NCBI RefSeq assembly: GCF_016802725.1
Contig: NC_052673.1
Coordinates: 6,050,037 to 6,114,036, forward strand
Direction of reading: 5' to 3'
From: Solenopsis invicta
Taxonomy: Eukaryota; Arthropoda; Insecta; Hymenoptera; Formicidae
DNA length: 64,000 bases
The translations under genes were made by a program, and so were the position numbers. Shown here one piece after another: positions 10,392 through 21,681 of this stretch (position 1 is its first letter; each line of letters opens with the position of its first letter). The notes under the pieces were generated by a model. It searched no databases. It was not told where the DNA came from and saw only the letters and a program-made list of their open reading frames with translations.

Positions 10392-11710
10392 CCGAACCCG
10401 ACGGGTCGAGAATCCTCAACCGCAGTGCTGTCAGCTACTTGCAACTTTCGGCCGGATTTTTCGACGCACGCCTATTGCTCCCCTCCCGCCGCTCGCGCCT
10501 TAGCAACGGCGCCGCCAGGCGGCGTAACTAAGGAGCGCGACACATCGTCTCAGGACCGTACGTAATATAAAAGTTATAAGATCATGAGTCATAAAACAGT
10601 CTAATTATTTAATGTCTTATAATTCTACAAAAGTTATTGAAATTTTTTTTTACATTTTAATAATTACATTAAGTAATATTTTATTATTACATAATTAAAT
10701 AATAATTATTATACTATTATTACGTATATTATAACGTATGTGTACTGTAAAATTTGTGCAATTTATTTATTATTTAAAATTCAATGTTTTTCAAGTACCT
10801 TTTCAATTATATTGGTTTATTTATAAAATCATTATATGTATATAAAACTAATTATAATATATAATTATACCAAACTAAATAATAGGTGTCCGTATCACTC
10901 TATTATTAAAATATACAAAAACGGACAAGTGTTCTTGCTTAAACGACGTTTTATTACCTTCGCTGATGCGAACCTCGATTTCTAATATTTCCGTTGATGT
11001 TTCATCTCTCGTAAATTCATGTAAACGATTTAGAAAATCGTATTAATTAATTTTTTATTTTTGCAAATATTCTTTGTTTAATCAATATTTGAATTTTTAC
11101 TTTCTTTATGCGAATTATTTTCCTATTTCTTATTAGTAGAATAGCTTTACTGGAGAAACCACTTTAAAAAAAACGCATCTTTAATAGTACCTCATGCGAA
11201 AACCTATTATTTTTTAATAAAATTATATAATTATAATTTTATATACATATAATGATTTTAAATAAACCAACATAATTGAGAAGGTACTTTAAAAACTTTG
11301 AATTTTAAATAATAAATAAATTGCACAAATTTTTAATTTTACAGTACACATACGTTATAATATACGTAATAATAATATAATAATAATTATTTAATTATGT
11401 AATAATAAAATATTACTTAAATGTAATTATTAAAATATCAAAAAAAAAAAAAAATTTCAATAACTTTTGTAGAATTATAAGACATTAAATAATTAGACTG
11501 TTTTATGACTCATGATCTTATAACTTTTGTACTACGCACGGTCCTCAGACGACATGTCGCACTCCTTAGTTACGCCGTCCGGCGGCGCCGTTGCCAAGGC
11601 GCGAGCGGTGGGAGGGGAGCAATAGGCGTGCGTCGAAAAATCCGGCCGAAAGTTGCAAGTAGCTGACAGCAATGCGGTCGAGGATTCTCGACCCGTCGGG
11701 TTCACACCTT
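10392..11710. mobile_element. Second large palindrome, about 1.3 kb with about 0.3-kb loop
   Basis: The left arm begins GAACCCGACGGGTCGAGAAT and continues through GTCAGCTACTTGCAACTTTC and GACGCACGCCTATTGCTCCC. The right arm is its reverse complement, ending CTCGACCCGTCGGGTTC near 11705. Arms align over roughly 500 bases (10392-10890 against 11210-11710). GC-rich outer parts become AT-rich inward. The loop (about 10890-11210) is unpaired. No clear target duplication is seen. It may be a foldback element or an inverted duplication of LTR sequence. Confidence 0.75.
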
Positions 11711-12390
11711 CTCCACAGCCAATCACGGCAAGCATCCTCGTCGAGTCCGTAAGCTAGGTATCCCTGGCCAATCAGCTCCGTCCTCTTCCCCAGGGAAGAC
11801 TCACTTGTATAAACCAGAACATTGTCAGGGCATCCGCGCACTGACGATATCCTCGCCTCAGTTTGCATGAAGCAGCTCGAGCAAAGCGCGGAATTGCACC
11901 GACTCCGCGGTCCGCGAATCCCCGATCACCCCGGACACCGTGTCCGTTTAAACCGCGCGTTCACCGTATAGCTATCATATCAGTATCTCTTGTTTCATCT
12001 CGATTATCGCGTTAGTTAGTTTAGATTATGGTTATTATTATTATTATTATTAAATTCTTTTTTTTATCACTTATCAGTTTGTTATTCCGAGCGGCGCTTT
12101 ACATTTTCGTTTGCTAGAACTAGCGTTTCGGAGCGCTCGGAGGCGTTTTGTTACTGCGATCACCGAGAGCCAATCACGTCTCCGCTTTGTCGAGTACGTT
12201 CGTTAGGAGGCTTTTTGTGAACAATCCATCTTTTATGTAATCATTAGATTCTACGAAATAAAGATCTAGCCTTCTTGCTATCTAACTCCGAGTGCGATTA
12301 TTAAACCAAACCCAGCCAATCCGGCGAGCTCATCCGCAACCGCATCCTGATCCTCACCGAACCGTCCAAAAATCACCAGCGTTACACTGT

Positions 12391-12755
12391 GAATATTCCA
12401 AGAATACTATTTAATATTTTTCTATTATCATGGAAATATTCTGTTAATGTTCTGTTATATGTTTACTTTACATCATATTCTTAATGTATTCTTGATAAAC
12501 GTGGAATATTATAAAAATATTCATATAGTTTTGTGACGTGTTAACTTGCGTTCGTCGTCCGTCACAAGGGCCGTATGGCCCGAACCTGAAGACGCGACAA
12601 GGACACTGTGTCCTCTAGGCTCGGGAACAGGCGCGATTCCATTGGCGCGATATTTACATGTGTTCGTTTTTGTATGTATGTATGTACTAAATTAGAAGTA
12701 TGAGCATCAGGGTATGAGCAAAAGGAAAGGCGACAAATGCGACAATTATTTTGTA
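12391..12755. other. Unassigned flank of the solo LTR
   Basis: AT-rich with several ATATTC/GAATAT-like short repeats to about 12530, then ordinary sequence. No gene seen. Confidence 0.4.
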
Positions 12756-12893
12756 CACCCAGCGTCATCGATTCCTCGGAAAATTGTCCAAACTGAGAAG
12801 TCGCTATCTTTCTACATGCTTACAATTACATAACGACCAATAAGCTCTAGTCATTACATTAATTATGAAATGCGAGTATGTAGAAAGATGGTA
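12756..12893. mobile_element. Miniature element, TCATCGATT family, copy 1 (right end lost)
   Basis: Starts TA-CACCCAGCGTCATCGATTC. The interior shares GTTATCTTTCTACAT-like and AATAAGCTCTAGTC-like segments with the copy at 28946-29302. The expected right terminus (CGATGAC...) is absent, so this copy is truncated or rearranged. Confidence 0.6.
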
Positions 12894-13004
12894 AACCAAG
12901 TAAAAATTTTATATATAATTATATATGACCATATCTAAATCATCATGTATGATTATGTACGAAATTTGTCTCTATATGACCATATATGAACATATATGAC
13001 ATAA

Positions 13005-13636
13005 AAATTTATTTATAAATATTTACTTTTATACTGTGAAAAACAGTTTTCTTAATGTTAAATAAAATAGAAATGTTACTTATAGTAAAAAAAATCAGGA
13101 TTCTCAAGAATTTTTTTTCGGAAATTTTCAAGCGAACACCCATCCAAGGCGTAACCTTACCGAACGTTATTTGACCTTTAAAACTGCTGCGAACTGATGC
13201 TTGGTGATAATCTATGAACACTTTATGTTGACACATGTATGTCAAATCAATATACATATGTTATTGAAAAGATGAAACATATAAATAAACATATTATTTA
13301 TATAAACATACAGGGTGTTTGTTAATGGTTGTCCCCACGTTTTGCCATAAGAGCACGCATTTGTAATTTCTAATAATATGTTAGAAACGTATATCTGTCG
13401 GTAACTCATGCTCCTATAGTAAAACGTGAGGACAACTATTATCGAACATTCTGTATGTAAAATTATATTTTTTTTATGATTACGACTTGAATGGGTGCCG
13501 CTTGAAAATTTCCGGAAAAAATTTTTGAGAAAATTCTCGATTTTTTTTACTTTAGAAAACATTTTTATTATATTTAATGTTAAGAAAACGGTTTTTTACA
13601 ATATTAAAAATAAATATTTATAAATAAATATTTTTT
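13005..13636. mobile_element. Inverted-repeat element family A, copy 1, with nested insertion
   Basis: Arms of about 130 bases pair: TTTATTTATAAATATTTA, GTTTTCTTAATGTTAAATAA and TTTTCAAGCG-ACACCCAT on the left match inverted partners at 13480-13632. Copies of the same family occur at 19122-20103 and 59321-59805. Copy 1 carries a nested miniature element at 13311-13453. Confidence 0.8.
13311..13453. mobile_element. Nested Tc1/mariner-type miniature element, 143 bp
   Basis: Ends CAGGGTGTTTGTTAATGG and its imperfect inverse CGAACATTCTG, flanked by TA at 13309-13310 and 13454-13455. It inserted into family A copy 1, at a spot continuous in the other two copies. Confidence 0.8.
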
Positions 13637-13840
13637 TCGTAAAAAAAGTTGTCAAGTCAGCAAAAGCTTAAAAAGCTTTTTCTATGAGAACTGTTATGGT
13701 AATATATCAAAAAGTAAAAATTTTATAAAAAGAAAAGTTCTTATCATATGAACATTGTAATGAATTGATTTTGACAGCTGACCCAACGGCTATCGTAACA
13801 TTTTGTTATTGAATTGATATTTTATTGAAAACGTTAATTA

Positions 13841-14810
13841 CCCTAGTAGCAATTTTCTGCAAGACTGCTGTAAATCTCAGTGCAGTAGATTCTTAAAAGA
13901 TTCTGCCAACAGGACGTTATAATCTGCTTCCTCTTTCTGTTTAATTCTTCTGAAAGATTCTCCAGTCAAATTCTTGCAAGAAATTTGTATATATATCTGC
14001 TGCAAGATTTGTAAAATTCTTTCACCAGAATATTTTAGTATAGTCTAAAAATGGATTAAAAAAACAGATTAAATGTGAATTAAAAACATTTTATTTATGT
14101 ACAAAATTAAATAACAATACAAATTAGTTACATGTAAAAATATAAAATTTTATGTGGAACAGTGTTCCACACGCACACGCACACACGTCATGTTCAAAAA
14201 AAAATGAGAGCGAGTATTCGTCTCGAGGTTACAACACGAAGATCATAAAAATCTCATTGGAGTACGAGCTGAGAAGTCGGCCGCGGTAGCGCCTAGATAT
14301 AACGCCTGTGGCCGCACTCGACTCATGAGAAAATCTTCCGCGGCGTGGCCACCTAGCGGTGGCATTAGCACCCTCTTGTTAAATCCATTTCATTCTGAAA
14401 TTGTTATAAACCTTGCAACAGATCTTTCTGCCGTTGATTAAGCAGAATCTGTACAATATCTGCACAAGATCTGCGCGCTATTTCTGTTGTAAGAAACTTA
14501 CAGAAATCTGCAGATCATATTTGTACAATATTTGCACAAGATCTGTGCGCTACTTCTGTTAAAAGAATCTTGTGTCATTCTGCTGAAGAACTTTGCTAGA
14601 CTGCTTACAGACAAGATAACTCAATATCTGTACCAAGTTTCTGCAAGCAGTTCATATACAAGTACAGTGCACGAATATTGAACCAGTCTGCTAGCAATCT
14701 GCCAGCATGGCTCTTTTGGGAATAATCTTCTGCACATCTGACTCATTTCCACTGCAATTAACTGCACGCAGATTCTGTCCTGCAGAAAATGCCAGAAAAT
14801 GCTACAAGGG
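13841..14810. mobile_element. CCC...GGG-ended element 1 (CCCTAGTAGCA)
   Basis: Left end CCCTAGTAGCAATTTTCTGC and right end inverse GCCAGAAAATGCTACAAGGG, flanked by TA. The body is rich in CTGCAAGA/TCTTGCAG motifs on both strands. A 109-bp module at 14294-14402 near its centre recurs in the different element at 22757-23433. No coding capacity. Confidence 0.75.
14294..14402 (+). repeat. 109-bp module shared by two different miniature elements, copy 1
   Basis: Runs from TAGATATAACGCCTGTGGCC to CATTCTGAAATT. Compared with 22925-23033 it has the same length, no indels and 13 substitutions (about 88% identity), while the flanks are unrelated. It includes the perfect stem GCCACC-TAGC-GGTGGC, unchanged in both copies. 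Confidence 0.85.
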
Positions 14811-15270
14811 TATGCATACGTAATGTACAAATATGTTTACTACAGTCATAATTTCTTAATATAAATGTCACAGCGTATTTATATGACAATCTCAATTTCA
14901 AGAGGTACCCTTGTGGTACTTTGTCATGTCACCATGCCTGAGCGTGCGAAATGTTAGCTCTGCGATTCGTAAACTTTAATCGCAAATAATTTGAATATTA
15001 TACCTTTGACATTTTTGTATTAGGATCTTTTTCTTAAAATTTTCCAAAGAATTCGCTCTCAAAAGCGGATGTGAGTTTTTGGGACACCCCGTATAATTTT
15101 TGATAATTTGATAATAGATTATTGATAATATTTTCTCTAATAAACATTTACATATTGACACATGAGAAGTATAACAAGAAATCATAAATAAATCGAGAAG
15201 AAACGAGAGTCTCGGTTCAAAACCAAGAGTTTCGATGCTTTCACCTCGATCTCAGTCCCGCTGTTGAAAC
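14811..15270. other. Unassigned DNA with one mariner-type terminus
   Basis: At about 15058-15091 the sequence GGATGTGAGTTTTTGGGACACCCCG followed by TA is a mariner-type terminal repeat read inward to the left (only parts quoted are meaningful). No partner terminus was found. No gene seen. The end of this stretch (15200-15260) has a GAGTCTCGG block similar in composition to 18395-18415. Confidence 0.5.
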
Positions 15271-18200
15271 TTACAAGGAAAGGGACGGAAATGTCCGCTT
15301 CAAATTAAAACAAGCTTTTAATATATTGTAGTACAAATAAATAAAGGCCACGTATTTTTTTATACGTGTCCAATCTCAATTTTAGAGGGTGAAACACCTC
15401 TTTGCAGAAAATTGGTTTTTTCTTTTGAAGCGTATATTGTCAAAACTACAAAAGATAGAGAAAAATGTTCTAAATGAAAGTTGAATGGCTCGAAGAGTAT
15501 TTTATAACAGCAAAAAAAATTTTTTTTTAATTATTTTTTACACATTTCCCCACCACTCACCTATTTTTTTCAAAATTTTTATTTTTTTTATAAGCAAAAT
15601 AAAGCTTATTTTATTACAAATTCAATAATATATGATAAAGTTATACTGCAACATTTCCATTTTCCAAAAATAATTAGAAACCTCTCCATAAGTATATGGT
15701 ATGTGTATTCTATAGGGGAGACTCAGGCAAAAGGAATCGTTTGTTTTCAAATGGCTATAATTCTATATTTAAATTATCAAATTTGCAAAATAATTATACT
15801 AAAATGTAGCTTGAAGTCTCTACTTTCTGAAACTGACGTTGAATTTGGCATAAAATTAATTTTAACTACCCTCATATGACTTTTATGACAACACCTTTTT
15901 TTAGACACTTTTCAAAACACCCGGGCAAAAGGAATCTCCAACTCAGGCAAAAGGAATCGCCTAAAAAAATTACTAAAAATTATTACAAAACGGACTTTAA
16001 AGGTGAAAAACTTTATTAATCTGACAGATATTGAAAATAAGTAACAAAATTAAACATAGATTTGAAAGAAACAATTAGGAAAATTACGAAATTAAGGTAT
16101 CTATTATAATTCTTGGCAGAAATCGCATACATAGAAATCTATAACTCGTACACGCTTTATGAACCCGGTATAACTCGTACACGCTTCATGAACCATAAAA
16201 AAAACCATCTAAAAATGAAAACCAGTAGTCTAGGTACACTATTAATGCAAGCTAAGGTAACGTGTTAGCGATTCCTTTTGCCCGATTCCTTTTGCCCAAA
16301 ACATGCTTTCATTACTTATATAATGATGCTATCACTAATTAATTTATGCAAAATAACTTTGGTATTTTCTGAAACTAGACAAAATTTCCTTTACTTTGAT
16401 ATATTACTTACTTTCGTAGCAGTTATAGTCTTCAAATCATTCGAACATTAAAAAATGTAAATTTCGAACAATGATAGCACATAAACACATTGTGTAACAT
16501 AAATAACGTTCACGCCAAGCTGTTGGAAGTTTTATGGTTGCAAAATATTCCGCATTCGCAGCACTATCGAATGACAGTGTTACCAACTTCCTGACATTAA
16601 TAAAAAAAAAGTTGTTTCGAGTTTTCTTTTTGCCCGGGTGATGCCTTTTGCCCGAGTCTCTCCTACTTCACGCATCACGTTTTCCTTTTATTTTCCCATA
16701 ATACGAGATGACAAATATATTTCGAGGACAGTCTGCGTAAATATCACAAAATCGCACACATCGAGAAAAACATTTATGTAACACTTGAATGTATACATAT
16801 TAAGAACAATATTGCCAAGATGTAAAAATTAAATTTCAAGATAAGAGAGGATCCAAAAATGCATGCGCCAAGTAGCGTCGTTATGCATATTTCTACACTA
16901 ATCAAATTTTGTATATAATAAACATATATTGAATTGTATAAATGCAGTATAAAAGATGAAATTTCTAACTGATTTTTAAATTAGTTTTATGTTAGTTCTC
17001 TTGTTGTTAGTTGATGAGCTGGCATTAGATAATAAAGGTATGGAATGTGTAAGTAATAATTTTTTATAAATCCAGTTTCCTTGTCTGTAAAATGCTGAAG
17101 AGATCAAATGTTCTAGTTGAATCATGTAGACCAGTAAATAAATGTTTAACTTATATTAATTATATATATTATTTTGTACACAAAAAAAGTTAATGACTTA
17201 CAAAACCGTAATTGTTATTCTTCAGTTTTGTGTCATTTTATTTTAAAGTAACCAAGAAAAATATTTGCAATGAAAAACAAGTTATGAATAAATAATAATT
17301 CTTTATTTATAATTTGTTTTCCGTAAATACTATGACATATTATCTAAAAAATTTGAATAGTTTTAACGGTTAAAAAAAAGTCACTATTATTTTATTGTTA
17401 CTATTATTATAAGTCTCTTATTTCAATATTTATTGTATTATATTGATTTGCCTTCATGCTCTTTTGCGTAGTCAACGTCATATAAGACAAATCCGTTTTA
17501 TTGTGAAGTATAGTAATACGCACGAATGAGCGATACTATGTATTATAGAGTGGTTTTTAATTATTTTTGGAAAATGGAAAAATCGCATCATAATGTGTCA
17601 TATACCATTGTATTTGTAATAAAATAAACTTTATTTTGCTTATGAAAAGAAATACAAGTTTTAAAAAAAGTAGGTACCATAAGTGGTGAAGGAAAATTAA
17701 AAAAAGAAAGTTTTTTTTATTACTATTATAAAGTACTCTTCAAGCCATTTAACTTTCAAATAGAACATTTCTCTCTATCTTTTATAATTTCGATAATACA
17801 CGCTTCAAAAGAAAAAAAACCAATTTTCTTCAGAGATGTTTTACTCCCTAAAGTGCAAACGGGCACGTATAAAGAAATATATGTCCCGTATTTTGATCTG
17901 TACTACAATGTATTAAACGCTCGTCAAAATCGAAGAGGGACACTTCCATAATACACGGACGCCTACCATGCGTTATGAGGTAGGTTTTAATTATTTTCGG
18001 AAAATGGAAAGGTCGCATCATAACTTTATCATATACCATTGAATTTGTGAAAAAATAAGTCTTATTTTATTTATAAAAAAAATTTTTTAAATGTAGATAG
18101 TAAAAGAAAGGTAAGTATTAAAAAAATTTTTTTAATTTTTTTTATCACTGTTATAAAGTACTCTTGCAGTTATTCAACTTTTATTCAGAACATTTATCTT

Positions 18201-18390
18201 TATCTTTTATAGTTTCGACAATACACGTTACAAAAGAAAAAAAACCGATTTTTTTCAAAGGGGTGTTTCACCCTTAAATATGCATTAGGGCACGTATAAA
18301 AAAATACATGTCTCTTATTTTTATCTGTACTACACATATTAAAAGCTTATTTTAATCTGAGCTGGACATTTTCGTCCCTTTCCTTGTTAG
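15271..18390. repeat. Long inverted repeat with a third partial copy
   Basis: The left arm (15271-15712, continuing after a nested element) contains AAGGAAAGGGACG, GGTGAAACACC and a CATTTTCCAAAAATAATTA block. The same blocks appear inverted at about 17975-18390, and a second inverted partial copy lies at about 17530-17860. The spacer 16666-17530 shows no gene. Possibly an old terminal-repeat transposon with arms of several hundred bases. Confidence 0.65.
15715..16663. mobile_element. TA-flanked element with GGCAAAAGGAATC internal repeats, 949 bp
   Basis: Ends GGGGAGACTCAGGCAAAAGG and its inverse TTTTGCCCGAGTCTCTCC, flanked by TA at 15713-15714 and 16664-16665. The motif GGCAAAAGGAATC recurs in direct orientation near both the left end and 15924-15960, and inverted at 16270-16305. 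It interrupts the left arm of the 15271-18390 repeat. No transposase. Confidence 0.8.
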
Positions 18391-18419
18391 TCTCAGTCTC
18401 GGTCTTGTCTCGTCTCGTC

Positions 18420-18953
18420 TTATAAGATGAAATGTTGGTAGTCGGAAGGAGCAAGGTCTAGGCTATAAAGCGGGTGAGCCATAACTTCCCATCCGCTATT
18501 TTCCAAATAGTTTTTAACCGGAACAGCAACATAAGGCCGAGCGTTGTCATGGTGAAGGATTATGGACTCGTGTTTAGTCGCATATTCTGGACGTTTTTCG
18601 GCTATAGCTCTCTTTAAACGGATTAATTGTTGCCTGTAGAAATCTCCCGTGATGGTTTGACCAGGTTTTAGCAGCTCATGGATCACACTCTTCTGATTCC
18701 AGCAAATACAGAGCATTACCTTGGCATCATGAATATTTGGCTTCGGCGTTGATGTTTCCGGTTGGCCGGGTTTTACATACGATTTTTTACGTTTCGGGTT
18801 GCGAAACCATGCTCTGCAAGATTTATCCGATGGTGCAGATTCACCATACACTTCCACAAGCATTCGATGCGCTTCAGCTGCACTTTTCTTCCAATTGAAA
18901 CCGAAAATCAAAACTTTTCGCAAATAGTGCTTATTTGGAACAAAACTCGACAT
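18420..18953 (-). pseudogene. Mariner transposase fragment, internally deleted and 3-prime truncated
   Basis: Reads from MSSFVPNKHYLRK (ATG at 18951-18953) through the first helix-turn-helix region (AEAHRMLVEVYGES). It jumps at WFRNPKRKKSY to the catalytic part: KPNIHDAKVMLCICWNQ, HHDNARPYVA and SLDLAPSDY, the mariner DD34D signature tail. The second helix-turn-helix and the first catalytic aspartate region are missing, and the C-terminus ends in foreign sequence. The 5-prime terminal repeat ends at 19123 with TA following (19124-19125), inside family A copy 2. Confidence 0.9.
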
Positions 18954-19121
18954 TTTCAACGCAGTAAAAATTAAACTTGTGCAAAACTCAAAGGCTTGTA
19001 AACAATATTTTGTTGATAAATGTTGACACTTCACGATACAGCAAAAATCAGCTGTCACCGTCAACCATTTGTAACACCTAGAGCCATCTTTTGAAAAAGA
19101 ACCAAACTAAGTTGTACACTC

Positions 19122-20103
19122 AATATTTATTTATAAATATTTATTTTTATATTGTAAAAAAACCGTTTTATTAACATTAAATAAAATAACAATATTTTTT
19201 AAAGTAGAAATTATTAAAAATTTTTTCCGGAAATTTCCAAGCGATCACCATCCAAGTCGTAATCTTAAAAAAAATATAATTTTATACATGTTTATATAAA
19301 TAATATGCTTTAAAGCTCCTGACTCTTCAGCCGAGAACTCCGCGTTGACGGTAGCGACATTCCGTCTCGGATAAAATTAGAACTAATAAACGTAAAACGT
19401 GACAGATTGACGATGAGATGTTGTCGTGCATATCATTTTGTTATTATGTGTTTTATTGCGAAAATATGACTTGTTTCGTATTTACCAAATTTGTAAAAAT
19501 GGACCACGAGTAAAGTTTCTTTAAATTTTATACATGAAAGCACATTTTTTACTCTTTTCAGTAGCTGTCCGTATGTTTTCCTGTCTAAATAGGTGTCACT
19601 TTACGTGCTTTTTACGAGTATTTACTGACTGCTAGGCAAAAAAAAGATAGTCGTGACCGATATTTAGAAATATTTTAAAGCCATCTGATTAGTCTGTTTC
19701 ATCCAAATTTGCTTTATTTACAAATGGTCGGACAAAATTACGTGTTATTTCACACCATTTCTCGCATCTGACGTCACGACTTCATTATGGCCGCGGCGAG
19801 TAATCAGGAACCTTAATTATATAATATGTTTCACCTTTTCAATAACGTATATTGACTTGATATACATGAGTTAATACAAAGTGTTCACAGATTATCATTA
19901 GGCATTGGGTTGCAGCAGTCTTAGAGGTCAAACAACGTTCGGCAAGATTACAATTTGGATGGGTGGCCCACTTAAAAATTTCAGAAAAAAAATTTTCGAG
20001 AAAAGTTTGATTTTTTTAGTTTAAATAACATTTTTATTTTATTTAACATTAAGAAAACGGTTTTTCATGATATTAAAATAAATTTTTATAAATAAATTTT
20101 TTT
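19122..20103. mobile_element. Inverted-repeat element family A, copy 2, carrying a TTAA element
   Basis: Same arms as 13005-13636: ATTTATTTATAAATATTTA, a GTTTT...TTAACATTAAATAAAAT block and TTCCAAGCGATCACC, with the inverse ending near 20103. Its middle is interrupted by a TTAA-flanked element at 19314-19812. The left edge abuts the mariner fragment. Confidence 0.75.
19314..19812. mobile_element. piggyBac-type miniature element, family B copy 1, 499 bp
   Basis: Starts AGCTCCTGACTC and ends TCAGGAACC, flanked by TTAA at 19310-19313 and 19813-19816. The uninterrupted site is visible in family A copy 3 (TATGTTTAATTATATG near 59513), which supports a clean TTAA insertion. The same family occurs inverted at 56281-58017. 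Confidence 0.85.
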
Positions 20104-20531
20104 CAGAAGGGTATCGAAAATTATGTTCATTTTAGGTTAGGTTAGGTTCTTTTGGATGGTCAATAGACGTCCACCGGATTTGCAAACATACTTCGAATGG
20201 ACATCCATTGGACGCCTATCGGATCCTAGTTGAACGTCCCGATGTCTAACAGATAAACGTTCGATGGATGTCCTATGGACGTCCATGTACTATCTAGGTA
20301 CAACCTAAGAATATGAGCTACAGAAAACGTTGGATTTAAGAATACCTAAATGCGAGCAAATAGGTACTTTTTTGAAGTGCGAGTATGGAGGATTAAGAAT
20401 GACCTAAATAAATTTTTAATATAACTAGTGTATCTTTAAAAAAATTAAGTTAAAAAAATAAAGGAAAAAATTAGTTCATGTTATTTGATTCATTTCAAAT
20501 ATACACAGTAAGATAATAAATTAATGCTTAC
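20104..20531. repeat. GGACGTCC-type motif block with TTAGG run
   Basis: 20124-20300 carries many GGACGTCC/GGACATCC/GGATGTCC motifs about 15-25 bases apart, as in 58930-60000. A short TTAGGTTAGGTTAGGTT run at 20132-20148 matches the insect telomere repeat but has only about three units. 20340-20531 is plain intron. Confidence 0.6.
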
Positions 20532-20834
20532 AACGCAAATCATCGGTGTGGTCACTGTCCAGCAAAATTTCCACCACATAAAAGGATAGTAGCCGATCAT
20601 GTCCCGTAGTGCGTCGTAGAATCGGTTTACGCCAAACGCCCAACTGATTGATATGCACTCGAAGAAGATAAGGAAGAGTAAGCAGAAACCAGAGACAGCA
20701 TACGAATCGAGGATTTGAAAAACGTACATGCCACCTTGAGAAATACATGATAATCCAATAACATAAGATAGGGCACACACAATAGCGATGAACAATTCCT
20801 TGCGACGACGTAAGAGCTGAGGCCACTCGTCCAC
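20532..20834 (-). CDS. Gat: Gat-like GABA transporter (SLC6) coding exon, TM9-TM11
   Basis: Internal exon of 303 bases (101 codons, phase 0 at both ends). The acceptor CAG lies at 20835-20837 and the donor GTAAGC begins at 20531 on the minus strand. It starts VDEWPQLLRRRKELFIAIVC and includes ISQGGMYVFQILDSYAVSG, FFECISISWAFGVNRFYD and WWKFCWTVTTPMICV. These match transmembrane segments 9 to 11 of SLC6 GABA transporters. These plasma-membrane proteins take up GABA with sodium and chloride. The preceding exon is 53376-53750, 32.5 kb away. The next exon (TM11-12 and C-terminus) was not found before position 1. No frameshift or stop is seen, so the host gene appears functional. Glycine- or proline-like SLC6 members are less likely. 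Confidence 0.9.
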
Positions 20835-21137
20835 CTGTCCAGAAATGTCGATTAATTAATTCAAATCATGATTTATCTTTATTAAAATGAAAAAGGACAT
20901 CTTAGAATTGAATTAAATCAAAATGTTTAGAATCAAATGTTCAAAATCTCAAGTAATGTAATTTAAAAAGAAAGATAAATTTATTCAATTTCTTTAATAC
21001 AGTTTAAAAATATAAGGTGTGTTTTTAAGAAAGAAGGTAGTTTTACATAATACGTGTTTTTCGAAGAATAATGTTCTACATATGTAGGTTATACCAAAAC
21101 GTTTTCTTATCATGTTTATATACCTTTTCTCTATATA

Positions 21138-21640
21138 CAGTGTGCTTAACAGTTTGCCAATAATTAAATATCTCGTAAAGTATTTGCATTAATTTGAAAA
21201 ACGTTTTATACAAAAGTTGTAGAGTCTTAAGTGAAGCATTAAATAGTATTTGTATAATCCTAAGTGGCATTGCCACGATCAAGTAAAGGTCTTGAATTTT
21301 TCAAGTAAAATTATAAATACTTTACTTTTTATTTCGCATTTTTATAGCTAACGTTGAGACGATTCCAAAACACTGATTACAAACCTTTTTTCCATAAGAA
21401 CTTTCCGAGTTATGGGATTTGAAATTTATAATACCGTCTGCATTAGTATCACCCACAATAAACCGCGTGGAGGTTGTACGGTAGGATTTTCATTTTTTGT
21501 GTATGTGCATGCGTGAGTGTGAGTATACTCGCAAGCGCGCGCGTGTGTAAGGGTATGCGCATACGCGCTCACGCACACATACTACGCGTACACACACTTG
21601 CACACACACGCACGCACGCGCGCGCGCGCGCGCACGCACG

Positions 21641-21681
<41 letters not shown>

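Larger units (their letters stand above)
6442..12386 (+). mobile_element. Solo LTR (TGTAAC...GTTACA), split by two later insertions
   Basis: The left end TGTAACAAAACGCCTTTCC and the right end ACCAGCGTTACA resemble the LTR ends of the full Gypsy element at 44264-51016. CTGT flanks both outer edges (6438-6441 and 12387-12390), the same 4-bp duplication length as the full element. LTR segments are 6442-6653, 10331 to about 10391 and about 11711-12386. The second begins inside a TATAAGCCGGCAG box also present in the full LTRs, and the third contains AATAAAG near 12259. Between them sit the hAT at 6654-10330 and the palindrome at 10392-11710. It is more diverged than the full element, so probably an older or sister family. 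A (TTA)n run lies near 12031-12052. Confidence 0.75.

Noticed and set aside
20132..20148. Telomere (TTAGG) tract
   Set aside because: Only about three units, inside a mobile-element region; not a telomere.
1..20531. Downstream Gat-like exon (TM11-TM12, C-terminus)
   Set aside because: No minus-strand open segment with matching motif and splice sites was found.
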